Below, piece after piece: positions 9,388 through 16,982 of a stretch of 64,000 nt of DNA. The notes below the pieces were generated by a model. It was not told where the DNA came from and ran no database searches. It worked only from the letters and a program-made list of their open reading frames with translations. Source of the DNA: Paenibacillus phytorum (lineage in GTDB: Bacteria > Bacillota > Bacilli > Paenibacillales > NBRC-103111); NCBI RefSeq assembly GCF_013141715.1, contig NZ_WHOA01000220.1, positions 1-64,000 on the forward strand. The letters are read 5' to 3'. The translations under genes and the position numbers were made by a program. Numbering within the stretch: the first letter of the stretch is position 1; every line of letters starts with the position of its first letter.

Positions 9388-10947
9388 CTAAGGTTTGAAG
9401 GGCTTCCTATTCGCTTTTTTGACTACATTATTGGCATTAACGATGCGAACTCGTGAAAATAACGATTGAAAAGGAAATCGAAATAAGGCATCCTTTTGTT
9501 TGTTCAATTCAAGCGGAGCAAAAGGGCTTAAATAAGGCACACCGAACGACTGCAAACTATTCAAATGCAGAATAAGTCCAAGTAACCCTGCGAGTATGCC
9601 GAAAAATCCGAATGAAGCAGCCAGAGCCATCAGAGGAAATCGCAGGATGCGAATGGCATTTGATAAGTCGTAAGAAGGGGAAACAAAGCTGGAAATCGCA
9701 GTAATGGAAACAACGATAACCATGGCTGCCGAAACAATTCCGGCTTCGACTGCTGCTTGCCCAATGACAAGCGTTCCAACAAACGATAAGGCAGAACCTA
9801 TACTTCGTGGCATGCGTAAGGCTGCTTCCCGTAAAACCTCAAATGTAATTTCCATCAATAATGCTTCGATAAACGCCGGAAATGGAATACCTTCTCTTTG
9901 TGCAGCGAGGCTAATGAGCAATTGAGTCGGCAGCATTTCTTGATGGAACGTTGTTATTGCCACATAAAAAGATGGGGCTAGTAAGGCAATGAGAAATCCA
10001 GCATAACGAAGCATCCTTACTAATGTGCTAATATCTACCCGATGATAATAGTCCTCGGAAGCTTTGAGGAAAGTTTCAAATAAAGCAGGAGCAATCAGCA
10101 CGAAAGGGGTCCCATCTACAAGAATGGCAACTTTGCCATGAATCAATTCAAGTGCGATGACGTCTGGACGTTCTGAGTTATAAACGGTTGGGAAAGGAGT
10201 GATCACTTCATCCTGAATGAGTTCCTCAATATTACTGCTCTCGAAAATCCCGTCGATGTTAATCTGAGTCAATCGATTGCGGGCCTCCAGAATTAGTGAA
10301 TCTAAAGCAATACCTTTCACATACATAAGAACAACGTCAGTTTGGGTAACCTGGCCTACCTGGAAGGTTTCCATCCATAAATTCGGATCTTTGATCTTTC
10401 TTCGAATCAAGGCGGTATTCGTTCGAATGGATTCGGAGAAAGCTTCCCGCGGCCCGCGAACGACGGTTTCTACATTCGTCTCTGTAACACCTCGGTCTTT
10501 CCACCCTTTGGTAGCAGCTGCCAGCCCGGTTGTATACCCGTTCATCAGTATGACGGAATCGCCCGATAGGATATGGTGGAGCATTCCTTTCATATCCGAT
10601 ACCTTCTGAATTTCACCAATCGTCAGAGTATGTATGGTTAATACATCAAATGGGTCTTGCTCGGGATCAATTTCCGTGGTATCCGCCATCAAAGATCTCA
10701 TCATGAAATCATTGACGACTTTCGCATCAACTAGTCCATCTGTATACAAGAGGGCTAACCCTTCTGTAATAACATTATAGGTAAACTCTCGAATAACAAT
10801 ATCCGTGCTGTTTCCGAGACTTTGTCGAACGTAATCAATATTTTCTTGAATGGTTGAGAATAAAGGCATGGATGCCGTTGGTTCTACGATTGTGTTCTGC
10901 GAAGGAGTAATTGGATTCTTTTTGGAGCGCAGCCAGTGAGCGAACAT
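9388..10947 (-). CDS. gerAA: GerAA-type germination receptor A subunit
   Basis: 519 residues. A soluble N-terminal half is followed by five or six C-terminal membrane helices (about 300-470), with family hallmarks TRGPREAFSESIRTNTALIRRK, KDPNLWMETFQVG and the FPAFIEALLMEITFEVLREA block. The A subunit assembles with B and C into the germinant receptor in the spore inner membrane. It is the first gene of the operon, with TTGGAGAA before the ATG. A sporulation (sigma-G) promoter is expected upstream of 10947, but I could not point to one with confidence. Confidence 0.94.
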   Translation of the reverse strand: MFAHWLRSKKNPITPSQNTIVEPTASMPLFSTIQENIDYVRQSLGNSTDIVIREFTYNVITEGLALLYTDGLVDAKVVNDFMMRSLMADTTEIDPEQDPFDVLTIHTLTIGEIQKVSDMKGMLHHILSGDSVILMNGYTTGLAAATKGWKDRGVTETNVETVVRGPREAFSESIRTNTALIRRKIKDPNLWMETFQVGQVTQTDVVLMYVKGIALDSLILEARNRLTQINIDGIFESSNIEELIQDEVITPFPTVYNSERPDVIALELIHGKVAILVDGTPFVLIAPALFETFLKASEDYYHRVDISTLVRMLRYAGFLIALLAPSFYVAITTFHQEMLPTQLLISLAAQREGIPFPAFIEALLMEITFEVLREAALRMPRSIGSALSFVGTLVIGQAAVEAGIVSAAMVIVVSITAISSFVSPSYDLSNAIRILRFPLMALAASFGFFGILAGLLGLILHLNSLQSFGVPYLSPFAPLELNKQKDALFRFPFQSLFSRVRIVNANNVVKKANRKPFKP

Positions 10948-11249
10948 GTGGTAGTTTCTCCAAGTTCTAGGATGTTGTTATATCATACATCATTTCCTGA
11001 ACTTTCATGAGGTATGCGTACTGAAGTTCTTTTGTTGTGTCTCGAGCAACAAATTAACCGCACAAGTGTCTTAAATCGGAATTCATCGTCATATATGCTC
11101 ACTGGAGGTTTCGGGATGAATGGATGAATGGATGAATGGATAGATGAATGAAGGATAGCTCTTTAAATATACAAATAATGCCCTAAACACTTCTTTTGGA
11201 AGCGCAAGGGCAGAAATTAATTCAACGATATTCAGCTAAAGTCATGCAG
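10948..11249. other. Intergenic region with a short tandem repeat
   Basis: About 300 bases lie between the germination operon start and the 3-prime end of the sugar-dehydrogenase gene. The operon leader is at 10948-11000. The only structure is the tandem octamer tract at 11113-11154. No plausible gene or RNA was seen in the rest. Confidence 0.5.
11113..11154. repeat. Tandem octanucleotide tract (GAATGGAT units)
   Basis: GGATGAATGGATGAATGGATGAATGGATAGATGAATGAAGG contains three consecutive GAATGGAT units (ATGAATGG register) and a degenerate fourth. It is a slippage-prone microsatellite in noncoding DNA. Confidence 0.8.
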
Positions 11250-12389
11250 TCAAAAGGTAGGCTTCAGTCGAATGATCTTATCATCGCCTGTTTTAGGCTT
11301 GCCGCGACCGTCTCTGTTATTCGTCATGAGATATAAAGATCCGTCAGGTCCTTCATAGACATTGCGAAGCCTGCCGAATTTCCCTTGAAACAAATGTTCT
11401 ACGTTGGAGACTGTATCGTACTTTGGACCTTTTAGATTTATTTTTAAAAGCCGTTCTCCCCGTAATCCTGCCACCAGTAGGCTGCCTTTCCAAGGCCCTT
11501 TGCTAACGAATGCTGCGCCTGATGGTGCCCACGTTTCTTTTCCGCTTTGTAGGATTGGCGTTTTTAGATTAGCTTTCTCTGGACTTGATGCTATTTCACC
11601 TTCAATTAATGGCCAACCATAATTGCCCCCAGGCTCAATAAGGTTAATCTCATCATGTGCGGTTTGTCCATGTTCGGAGCTGTACAATTGCCCTGTTTCT
11701 GGATGCCAAGCGAGCCCTTGAGGGTTACGGTGGCCCATGCTATAGATAGCTGAATTCTTAATCGGATTAGAGGCAGGAATAGACCCATCTAGGGCAATTC
11801 GTAATATTTTGCCTCCCATGCTAGTTGGATCCTGTGCTAATGGAGGATCGTACCGATCACCAGAAGTAATATAAAGCAGCTTATCGGCACCAATTTTAAT
11901 CCTTCCGCCGTTATGGTTTTCCGCTCCTGGTAATCCGGAAATTAATACTTTATCCAGCTGCGCTTTATTATTTTTTTCGATAAGCCTCAACACACGATTG
12001 TTAACTTGATCCTTTACTCGATAGGTGTGATATACATAGATATAGTGGTTTTCCATAAAAGAGGGATCAAGCGCAAGTCCTAGCAATCCTCCCTCTCCTT
12101 CGCTGATGAAGGGGGCTTCGAAAGAAATAAGCGGCTCAGGGTTCAGAAAACCCTTCTCAATAACACGCAGAGTACCGGGTCTTTCCGTGAAAAAAATCCG
12201 GCCATCCTTCGCAATATCCATCTCCCAAGGGACGTTAAGTCCTTCGGCAACTGTTTCCATTGTATAGGGAATATCCAATTGTGTAGTTGAAGTCTGACCT
12301 GGAGAGGGTTCAATAACTTCTTTATTCCGCGTACAGCCAGAGGTTATTCCAAGCGATAAAGCTATTAGAATCACTAGGATCGTTCTCAT
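11250..12389 (-). CDS. PQQ-type sugar (glucose/sorbosone) dehydrogenase family lipoprotein
   Basis: 379 residues. A lipoprotein signal (MRTILVILIALSLGITSGC) precedes a six-bladed beta-propeller of the GSDH family. Family blocks are EGLNVPWEMDIAKDG, ITSGDRYDPPLAQDP, GHRNPQGLAWHP, EHGQTAHDEIN and a C-terminal FGRLRNVYEGPDGSLYLMTNNRDGR. Such proteins are aldose dehydrogenases that use pyrroloquinoline quinone outside the membrane, although many Firmicute members have no proven cofactor. The longer frame starts at 12422, but ATG at 12389 follows GAGGGGGAAAGG and starts the signal peptide, so it is used. It is a single-gene unit. Confidence 0.88.
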   Translation of the reverse strand: MRTILVILIALSLGITSGCTRNKEVIEPSPGQTSTTQLDIPYTMETVAEGLNVPWEMDIAKDGRIFFTERPGTLRVIEKGFLNPEPLISFEAPFISEGEGGLLGLALDPSFMENHYIYVYHTYRVKDQVNNRVLRLIEKNNKAQLDKVLISGLPGAENHNGGRIKIGADKLLYITSGDRYDPPLAQDPTSMGGKILRIALDGSIPASNPIKNSAIYSMGHRNPQGLAWHPETGQLYSSEHGQTAHDEINLIEPGGNYGWPLIEGEIASSPEKANLKTPILQSGKETWAPSGAAFVSKGPWKGSLLVAGLRGERLLKINLKGPKYDTVSNVEHLFQGKFGRLRNVYEGPDGSLYLMTNNRDGRGKPKTGDDKIIRLKPTF

Positions 12390-12526
12390 AAACCTTTCCC
12401 CCTCAATGATTAGGATGAACATGCGTTTAGCCTGTGGTTTGCAAAAATTATTATACCATTTTGTGGCAGGAAGCGATAAACCGCACTGATTCTCAAATTT
12501 TGAATTGGATGGATAAAATAAGCGCG

Positions 12527-12566
12527 AAAAAGGTCAGTGCCTTCAACGGAAGGCACCGACCTTTTC
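12527..12566 (-). terminator. Intrinsic terminator of the lost SDR gene, bidirectional
   Basis: 12528-12544 pairs with 12549-12565 over 17 bases with one wobble, around an AACG loop. T-runs follow on both strands (TTTTTCGCGC on the minus strand). It lies directly after the decayed SDR remnant, so it is probably that gene's surviving terminator. Confidence 0.75.
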
Positions 12567-12582
12567 AACTTATCCTATTTGA

Positions 12583-12740
12583 TTAGCCATTTACCACTTG
12601 TCCACCAACACGTGCAGCACTTGCCCCGACGTATACGAAGAATCGTCCGAGGCAAGGAACACGTAGGACGGTCCAAGTTCCTCAGGCTGTCCGGGGCGCT
12701 TCATCGGACTGTTGGATCCGAATTTGGATACCTATGCGAT
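12583..12740 (-). pseudogene. Remnant of a short-chain dehydrogenase C-terminus (YhdF/YdaD type)
   Basis: Reading the minus strand from about 12735, a frame gives SKFGSNSPMKRPGQPEELG and then SYVFLASDDSSYTSGQVLHV, the C-terminal signature of SDR enzymes of the YhdF / general stress protein 39 type. An in-frame TAG lies just upstream of SKFG. After LHV one base is missing: the present frame runs into a TAA at 12591, while the frame shifted by one gives NGG-VVNG and a stop at 12583, the normal family ending. Nothing of the N-terminal two thirds remains, so this is a deleted and frameshifted relic followed by its own terminator. Confidence 0.8.
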
Positions 12741-12867
12741 GAACCATAATTCTCGGTACCCCGCAATGCGAAGTGGAAGATACCCGTAACCCAAATACTC
12801 GTGGTAGTATAAGAAGAGAACATTGTTAGGTAATTAGCAAAAGTTTGATATAAGGAGCCAAAATCTT

Positions 12868-13686
12868 ATGATTATATATCAAAATGAACATACAACCGTT
12901 TTTCAAAGCGCATTATATCAAACGACATCAACCGTTCTGCTGACGAAGGAAATGGTACTAATCGTTGATCCGAACTGGCTTCCAAATGAAGTTGATGAAA
13001 TTAGAAATTATGTTAATACGGTAAAAGGTGATCGGGACCTATACCTGTTATTTACGCATGGGGATTTTGATCACGTTATTGGTTATAAAGCGTTTCCCGG
13101 CGCTAAAACAATTGGAAGTTACGCACTAAGCTGTCACCCGAAGAAAGACTTTAAGATTGCTTTGATTCAAGAATTTGATAGGAAACATTATATTAATCGA
13201 AATTATCCCGTCGAATTTCCAACCCTTGATATCATCATTTCGGAAGATGCCGAGGAACTTAGGATAGGGGATACGTTATTGACTTTTTATAAATCCCCAG
13301 GACACACGTCGGATGGATTGTTTACTGTCATTGAGCCGTTGGGTATTTGGATTACGGGCGATTATTTATCAGATTTCGAATTACCGTTTATTTATCATAG
13401 TGCCAAAGCATATAAGGAAACGATGATTACGGCAAGTCAGATATTAGATAAACACAATATCGAGCTGTTAGTTCCGGGGCATGGACAAGTTACCAGCGAT
13501 ACAGTGGAGATGAAAAGGCGTTTGGACATGTCTTCTGATCATTTGGAACGGCTTATAAAGGCGGTCATTGTAAAAGATGAGAATGCTATCGCGGCGCTTG
13601 GTGATGAGCATGCTTATAAATCTTCTTTTACAGAAGAATGCCACGAAGAAAATATTAGAATCATTAAGCTGGAATATTCTAGTTAA
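12868..13686 (+). CDS. MBL-fold metallo-hydrolase
   Basis: 272 residues of the metallo-beta-lactamase fold. The metal-binding signature THGDFDHVIG lies near residue 69 (HxxxDH-like, with the first His followed by GDFDH). Further ligands are in the SPGHTSDG block near 150, ITGDYLSD near 170, and VPGHGQ near 210. The substrate cannot be inferred from these. The start ATG follows AAGGAGCC. It is a stand-alone gene between the SDR relic and the DIP1984 gene. Confidence 0.9.
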   Translation: MIIYQNEHTTVFQSALYQTTSTVLLTKEMVLIVDPNWLPNEVDEIRNYVNTVKGDRDLYLLFTHGDFDHVIGYKAFPGAKTIGSYALSCHPKKDFKIALIQEFDRKHYINRNYPVEFPTLDIIISEDAEELRIGDTLLTFYKSPGHTSDGLFTVIEPLGIWITGDYLSDFELPFIYHSAKAYKETMITASQILDKHNIELLVPGHGQVTSDTVEMKRRLDMSSDHLERLIKAVIVKDENAIAALGDEHAYKSSFTEECHEENIRIIKLEYSS

Positions 13687-13711
13687 GCAATTGGCGTGTG
13701 GCAATGATTCA

Positions 13712-13747
13712 TTTTAACTAAACTAGTAAAATATGGTATAGTTAAAA
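13712..13747 (+). promoter_or_regulatory. Promoter within an inverted repeat (candidate operator)
   Basis: A sigma-A-like promoter, TTAACT (13714-13719), 17-base spacer, TATAGT (13737-13742), lies inside a perfect 9-bp inverted repeat TTTTAACTA (13712-13720) / TAGTTAAAA (13739-13747). The arms cover both promoter hexamers, as expected for a repressor operator. It drives the DIP1984 gene at 13777. Confidence 0.6.
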
Positions 13748-13776
13748 CGTGGAATTTTTGAATTTGGAGGTACAAT

Positions 13777-14238
13777 ATGAAACTAGCTGAAGCCCTAGTA
13801 CTGCGAGCAGATGCTCAAAGGAAAGTAGCTCAATTAAAGAAAAGACTAGAGAGAGTCGTAAAAGTTCAAGAGGGTGAAGAGCCCGTGGAACAGCCTAATT
13901 TCCTTTTTGAAGAATTAAATAGAACGATAGAAGAGTTAACAAGTTGGGTGAAAAAAATCAATAAAACGAACTCTTTAACCTCTTTTGATACTAACATGAG
14001 TATTGCTGATGCACTTGCAGAGCGTGATAAACTTATGCAAAAGCGAAATATTTTAAATGATATATTAGAAGCAGCTACAATCAAACAAGATAGGTTTAGC
14101 CGTTCAGAAGTAAAGTTCTATAGGTCGATTGAAGTTAATGAAGTTCAGAAGCAGTTGGATGATTTGTCGAAAAGTTATCGAGAATTAGATTTTAAGATTC
14201 AAGAGAAGAACTGGACAGTCGAAGTCATAGAGCAGTAA
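13777..14238 (+). CDS. DIP1984 family protein
   Basis: 153 residues, nearly all alpha-helical with coiled-coil character, starting KLAEALVLRADAQRKVAQL, the conserved opening of the DIP1984 (septicolysin-like) family. A second conserved block is SIADALAERDKLMQKRNILNDILEAA near residue 75, and YRSIEV near 120. The family has no settled function; it contains no enzyme motif. The ATG has TTTGGAGGTACAAT before it, an excellent ribosome binding site. Its promoter is embedded in an inverted repeat, so expression is probably controlled by a repressor not encoded next to it. Confidence 0.85.
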   Translation: MKLAEALVLRADAQRKVAQLKKRLERVVKVQEGEEPVEQPNFLFEELNRTIEELTSWVKKINKTNSLTSFDTNMSIADALAERDKLMQKRNILNDILEAATIKQDRFSRSEVKFYRSIEVNEVQKQLDDLSKSYRELDFKIQEKNWTVEVIEQ

Positions 14239-14251
14239 TCAAGTTGGTAGC

Positions 14252-14467
14252 CATAGTCAACAAAAGCGAGCACAACCCGCCAACTGGGAAAGTTGGATGA
14301 CTATCAGAGCAGGGCCATGCCTGATACAATAACTAATTAGCCCAGTAATGTAACAAGATGCTTGCGTCTACTTAAGGTTACTGCGTATTGTAATTACCAC
14401 GTGCTGATTTGTTGATTACGGTGAGGGTGGGTAAGGGGACTTGGTAATTAGCGCAACATTATAGTAA
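14252..14467 (+). ncRNA. Candidate structured RNA: run of nested hairpins upstream of a membrane-protein gene
   Basis: A gene-free block contains four exact paired elements in order. ATAGTCA 14253-14259 pairs with 14298-14304 and encloses a CCAACT/AGTTGG hairpin (14280-14296). TATCAG 14302-14307 pairs with 14321-14326, sharing three bases with the first arm. CAGTAA 14343-14348 pairs with 14378-14383 and encloses an AGATG/CGTCT hairpin. TAATTACCA 14391-14399 pairs with TGGTAATTA 14442-14450. An intrinsic terminator follows at 14470. The arms look like a folded transcript. It matches no riboswitch or ncRNA class I could name. Confidence 0.4.
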
Positions 14468-14468
14468 A

Positions 14469-14499
14469 GAGAGCAGGCCTTCGGTTTTGCTCTTTTTTT
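14469..14499 (+). terminator. Intrinsic terminator immediately upstream of the 14519 gene
   Basis: AGAGCA 14470-14475 pairs with TGCTCT 14488-14493 around a stem-loop with TTCG, followed by seven T residues. The ribosome binding site of the next gene begins within five bases, so this terminator sits in leader position and could control read-through. Confidence 0.75.
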
Positions 14500-14518
14500 G
14501 TTAAAGGAAGTGATTAAA

Positions 14519-14962
14519 TTGAAGCTATTCGACATTATTTTGCTTGTTTTCATCGTTTATATGTTTTATAAGGGGATCAAAGCAATTAAAGCTAAAAAAC
14601 AAGTGGGAGCTGTGATTTTTAAGGGGTCAAGTAATTATAAAAGCATTCAAACAATGATATTTTCAATTCTTGCTTTGCCATTAATTATATTATTAGAGTG
14701 GAATATAAAATATATGATTTTGATAGTCATAGTTGTCCTTGGAGTTCTTATTGAACAAGTTTACGTGGGAGAGCACGGAATAAAATTAAATGATGAATTC
14801 TTTGCTAAGGAACGCATCATGCACGTCTATATGGTTGAGGGTCGTGTGGATCAATTTGAAATAATGATTAACGGAAGAACGGATACGGTAAAGATTACAA
14901 TTAGTAAGAGCTTAACTGGAAAACCGGTAGAAGAAATTTTAAAGGCCTACTTACAATCGTAG
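14519..14962 (+). CDS. Hypothetical membrane protein with three predicted helices
   Basis: 147 residues. Hydrophobic segments lie near 3-18, 44-58 and 62-80, followed by a soluble C-terminal domain (about 85-147) rich in beta strand. I do not recognise the family. The frame begins at a TTG at 14498, but the TTG at 14519 has AAAGGAAG at the right distance and starts MKLFDIILLVF, so it is preferred. Translation begins 20 bases after a terminator hairpin, which suggests attenuation or an independent upstream RNA. Confidence 0.65.
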   Translation: MKLFDIILLVFIVYMFYKGIKAIKAKKQVGAVIFKGSSNYKSIQTMIFSILALPLIILLEWNIKYMILIVIVVLGVLIEQVYVGEHGIKLNDEFFAKERIMHVYMVEGRVDQFEIMINGRTDTVKITISKSLTGKPVEEILKAYLQS

Positions 14963-14979
14963 TAAGGAGTTGGTGATGT

Positions 14980-15069
14980 GTGGAGAGCGATAAAGCAAAA
15001 GAGGTTTTGGCGAAATTCGGAAAGTTATCTGAAGGATTTCCTTCGGAACTCTCAAACAATCAGAAATAG
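14980..15069 (+). CDS. Very short ORF (29 aa), possibly real or a gene fragment
   Basis: GTG at 14980 is preceded by AAGGAGTTGGTGAT, a strong ribosome binding site, and opens a frame of 29 residues containing AKEVLAKFGKLSEGFPSEL, an amphipathic helix-like composition. It lies 17 bases after the membrane protein gene and 54 before the next gene. It could be a small protein or the surviving N-terminus of a larger one. No function is inferred. Confidence 0.35.
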   Translation: MESDKAKEVLAKFGKLSEGFPSELSNNQK

Positions 15070-15123
15070 ATAAAGATTAACGGATAGGACATTGTGCAGC
15101 TATAAAGAGGGAGTCGTACTTAA

Positions 15124-15477
15124 ATGAAAAAATTAATTGTCAGACTTACACTATTACTCGCAGTTATTATCATTATTGTAGGTTATCAATACGCCAGACC
15201 TATCCTTACATCGGACGAAGCAATATCAATAGCTACAAAACATATGGATACAGTAAATAATAAAATGAATCTATCTTACAAAACAAATAACATTGAGAGC
15301 AGTTGGGTCAATAAAGATACTTTTTGGAATATCGCTTCAGGTAACAGAAAATGGTCTGTATTTATCGATGGTGTTGGTATTGATATCAATGCATATACAG
15401 GTGAGTTTATCGAAATGATTTTTCCATTGGATGGCGTCCTAACGAACGATGACCACCCCGACTGGTTTTTAAAGTAA
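15124..15477 (+). CDS. PepSY-like membrane-anchored hypothetical protein
   Basis: 117 residues with one N-terminal signal-anchor helix (about 5-22) and an extracytoplasmic domain. The outer domain starts LTSDEAISIATKHM and ends with WSVFIDGVGIDINAYTGEFIEM, the helix-then-two-strand pattern of PepSY-like domains (compare YpeB). No catalytic residues are evident. It has GAGGGAG before the ATG and may be co-transcribed with the two small genes upstream. Confidence 0.65.
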   Translation: MKKLIVRLTLLLAVIIIIVGYQYARPILTSDEAISIATKHMDTVNNKMNLSYKTNNIESSWVNKDTFWNIASGNRKWSVFIDGVGIDINAYTGEFIEMIFPLDGVLTNDDHPDWFLK

Positions 15478-15665
15478 CATGTTGTACATCATATTTTTTA
15501 CACGGTGGACACTTTCATACAAGCTAGAGCTTGTTCATATGGGTGAAGGTTCATTCCAGATTTGTAATCCAACAAACTACATATTTTTCACCCCTATCGG
15601 GCAAACCAAGCAAGGATTCTTTTCAATCCACTAATTATTTGGGTTAGGGGTGATAGCTCATTAGC

Positions 15666-16475
15666 GTGCAAACGATGCAAAAACCGCGCATGGGACTGCC
15701 GGATTTGAAGGATAAGGTCGCATTGATCACCGGAGCGGGATCAGGAATTGGTCAGGCTGCCGCCGAGATGCTTGCACAACAAGGGATGAAAGTGTGCCTT
15801 GTGGATATGAAGGACGACCGTCTAGAGCAGACGAGACAGGATATTGTGGCGGCAGGCGGTCAGGCGATCACAGTTGATGTCGATGTTTCTGATCCGGACC
15901 GTGTTGCTCAGGCGTTCGAGCAGACGGTAAAAACCTGGGGACGACTAGATGTCGTCTTTGCTAATGCAGGGATAAACGGGGTTTTGACACCGATCGAGGA
16001 TATGAAGCCTGAGGATTGGGATCGAACGCTGTCCGTGAATCTGAAGGGGACATTCCTGTGCGTCAAACAAGCGATTCCTCATATGAAAGAGAATGGCGGC
16101 AGCATAGTCATCACAAGCTCCATCAACGGCAGCCGCGCATTCTCTGGATTTGGGATGACAGCCTATAGCACTTCAAAGGCAGGACAAGTGGCATTCGCCA
16201 AGATGGCCGCATTGGAATTGGCCCGTTACAAAATACGCGTCAACGCTATCTGTCCAGGGTCAATCAAGACTAACATTGGGGAAAATACTCAGCCGACGCC
16301 GGAGCTCGAGAAAATCAAAATCCCCGTTAAATATCCACAAGGCAGCCAGCCATTGGAACACGCGCCAGGTCAGCCGGAGCAGGTTGCTAATCTAGTAGCT
16401 TTCCTTGCCTCGGAAGCCTCGAGCCATATTACCGGCACGGAGTTGTTCATTGACGGCGCTGAATCGCTGCTTTAA
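15666..16475 (+). CDS. SDR-family NAD(P)-dependent oxidoreductase
   Basis: 269 residues, classical short-chain dehydrogenase. The cofactor motif TGAGSGIG is near residue 22, NAGING near 102, the catalytic Ser in ITSSING near 150, and the catalytic YxxxK in AYSTSK near 165. The ending EASSHITGTELFIDGAESLL is family typical. Asp in VDMKDD after strand 2 suggests NAD preference (family knowledge). Start GTG at 15666 follows AGGGGTGAT; an ATG nine bases downstream is an alternative. The substrate is unknown. A small acidic gene follows. Confidence 0.9.
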   Translation: MQTMQKPRMGLPDLKDKVALITGAGSGIGQAAAEMLAQQGMKVCLVDMKDDRLEQTRQDIVAAGGQAITVDVDVSDPDRVAQAFEQTVKTWGRLDVVFANAGINGVLTPIEDMKPEDWDRTLSVNLKGTFLCVKQAIPHMKENGGSIVITSSINGSRAFSGFGMTAYSTSKAGQVAFAKMAALELARYKIRVNAICPGSIKTNIGENTQPTPELEKIKIPVKYPQGSQPLEHAPGQPEQVANLVAFLASEASSHITGTELFIDGAESLL

Positions 16476-16565
16476 CGATAGCTGCAAACCGACTTACTAG
16501 TGGTCGAGAGGAACGAATGATTATCCAAGGAAATGAGCAGTCTATAATCGGAGGTGAACGAAACC

Positions 16566-16715
16566 ATGGATGAACAAAAAGAAACAGTCACTTCATACGA
16601 TCCCAAAAGCGGACAATCCAAGGAGGTCAATATCGTCTTTGATCATGCCCGTACTGGAGGGTTGAAATATACAATTGAAGATGTTGAGAAAGATAACAAG
16701 AAAAATGATGAATAG
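16566..16715 (+). CDS. Small conserved-looking hypothetical protein (49 aa)
   Basis: ATG at 16566 is preceded by CGGAGGTGAACG, near-consensus. The 49 residues are charged and soluble, with VNIVFDHARTGGLKYTIEDV in the middle, and the gene ends before a 12-bp terminator stem. I do not recognise a family. The strong translation signal and matched terminator make it a likely real gene, possibly co-expressed with the SDR gene. Confidence 0.65.
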   Translation: MDEQKETVTSYDPKSGQSKEVNIVFDHARTGGLKYTIEDVEKDNKKNDE

Positions 16716-16734
16716 TCACTTATAAAAAAGAGAA

Positions 16735-16785
16735 AAGCGTATGTTGATTCGGGGGACTCACCCGTACAACATACGCTTATTTCAT
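16735..16785. terminator. Bidirectional intrinsic terminator, 12-bp perfect stem
   Basis: AAGCGTATGTTG (16735-16746) pairs exactly with 16767-16778. The plus side is followed by ATTTCATTT and the minus side by TTCTCTTTTTT, so it is better on the minus strand. It separates the 49-aa gene from the minus-strand frame at 16815-16982. Confidence 0.75.
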
Positions 16786-16814
16786 TTCTGCTATCTATGA
16801 ATCGTCATTATCAG

Positions 16815-16982
16815 TTAATCATCAAAACCTGCTCGGCATATTTCAGGACTAGTGTGCTCGGAGCTTCTGATAATGGTATCATCTGGCCCGTCTTCATTGG
16901 AATCCTCCGATTTACCTTCAGCATTAACTGCAGATTCAATATTTGTGTCTCTGTTAAATGTTAAGTTATCTATGCTTCTCAC
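16815..16982 (-). CDS. Possible small acidic protein or decayed gene end (55 aa)
   Basis: The minus strand holds a 55-codon frame from GTG at 16982, rich in Asp, Glu and Ser (GKSEDSNEDGPDDT). A bidirectional terminator with its better T-run on the minus strand lies 37 bases downstream. The GTG has GAAAGG directly against it, which is too close for a good ribosome binding site. Upstream, another open minus frame reads MAKANTDPANLYMPTNKLL and stops at about 16992, so the two may be pieces of one frameshifted gene. Confidence 0.3.
   Translation of the reverse strand: MRSIDNLTFNRDTNIESAVNAEGKSEDSNEDGPDDTIIRSSEHTSPEICRAGFDD

Noticed and set aside
14252-14467. Naming the folded region as a known riboswitch (c-di-GMP, c-di-AMP, T-box, cobalamin or yybP-ykoY)
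   Set aside because: None of the diagnostic conserved strings of these classes were found (for example AGGGTGG-ACCGCG for T-boxes or the GEMM core). I left it unclassified.
15478-15665. IS-like end with GGTGGACACTTTC upstream of the SDR gene
   Set aside because: No inverted partner or transposase fragment was found, and the stretch looks like ordinary intergenic DNA.
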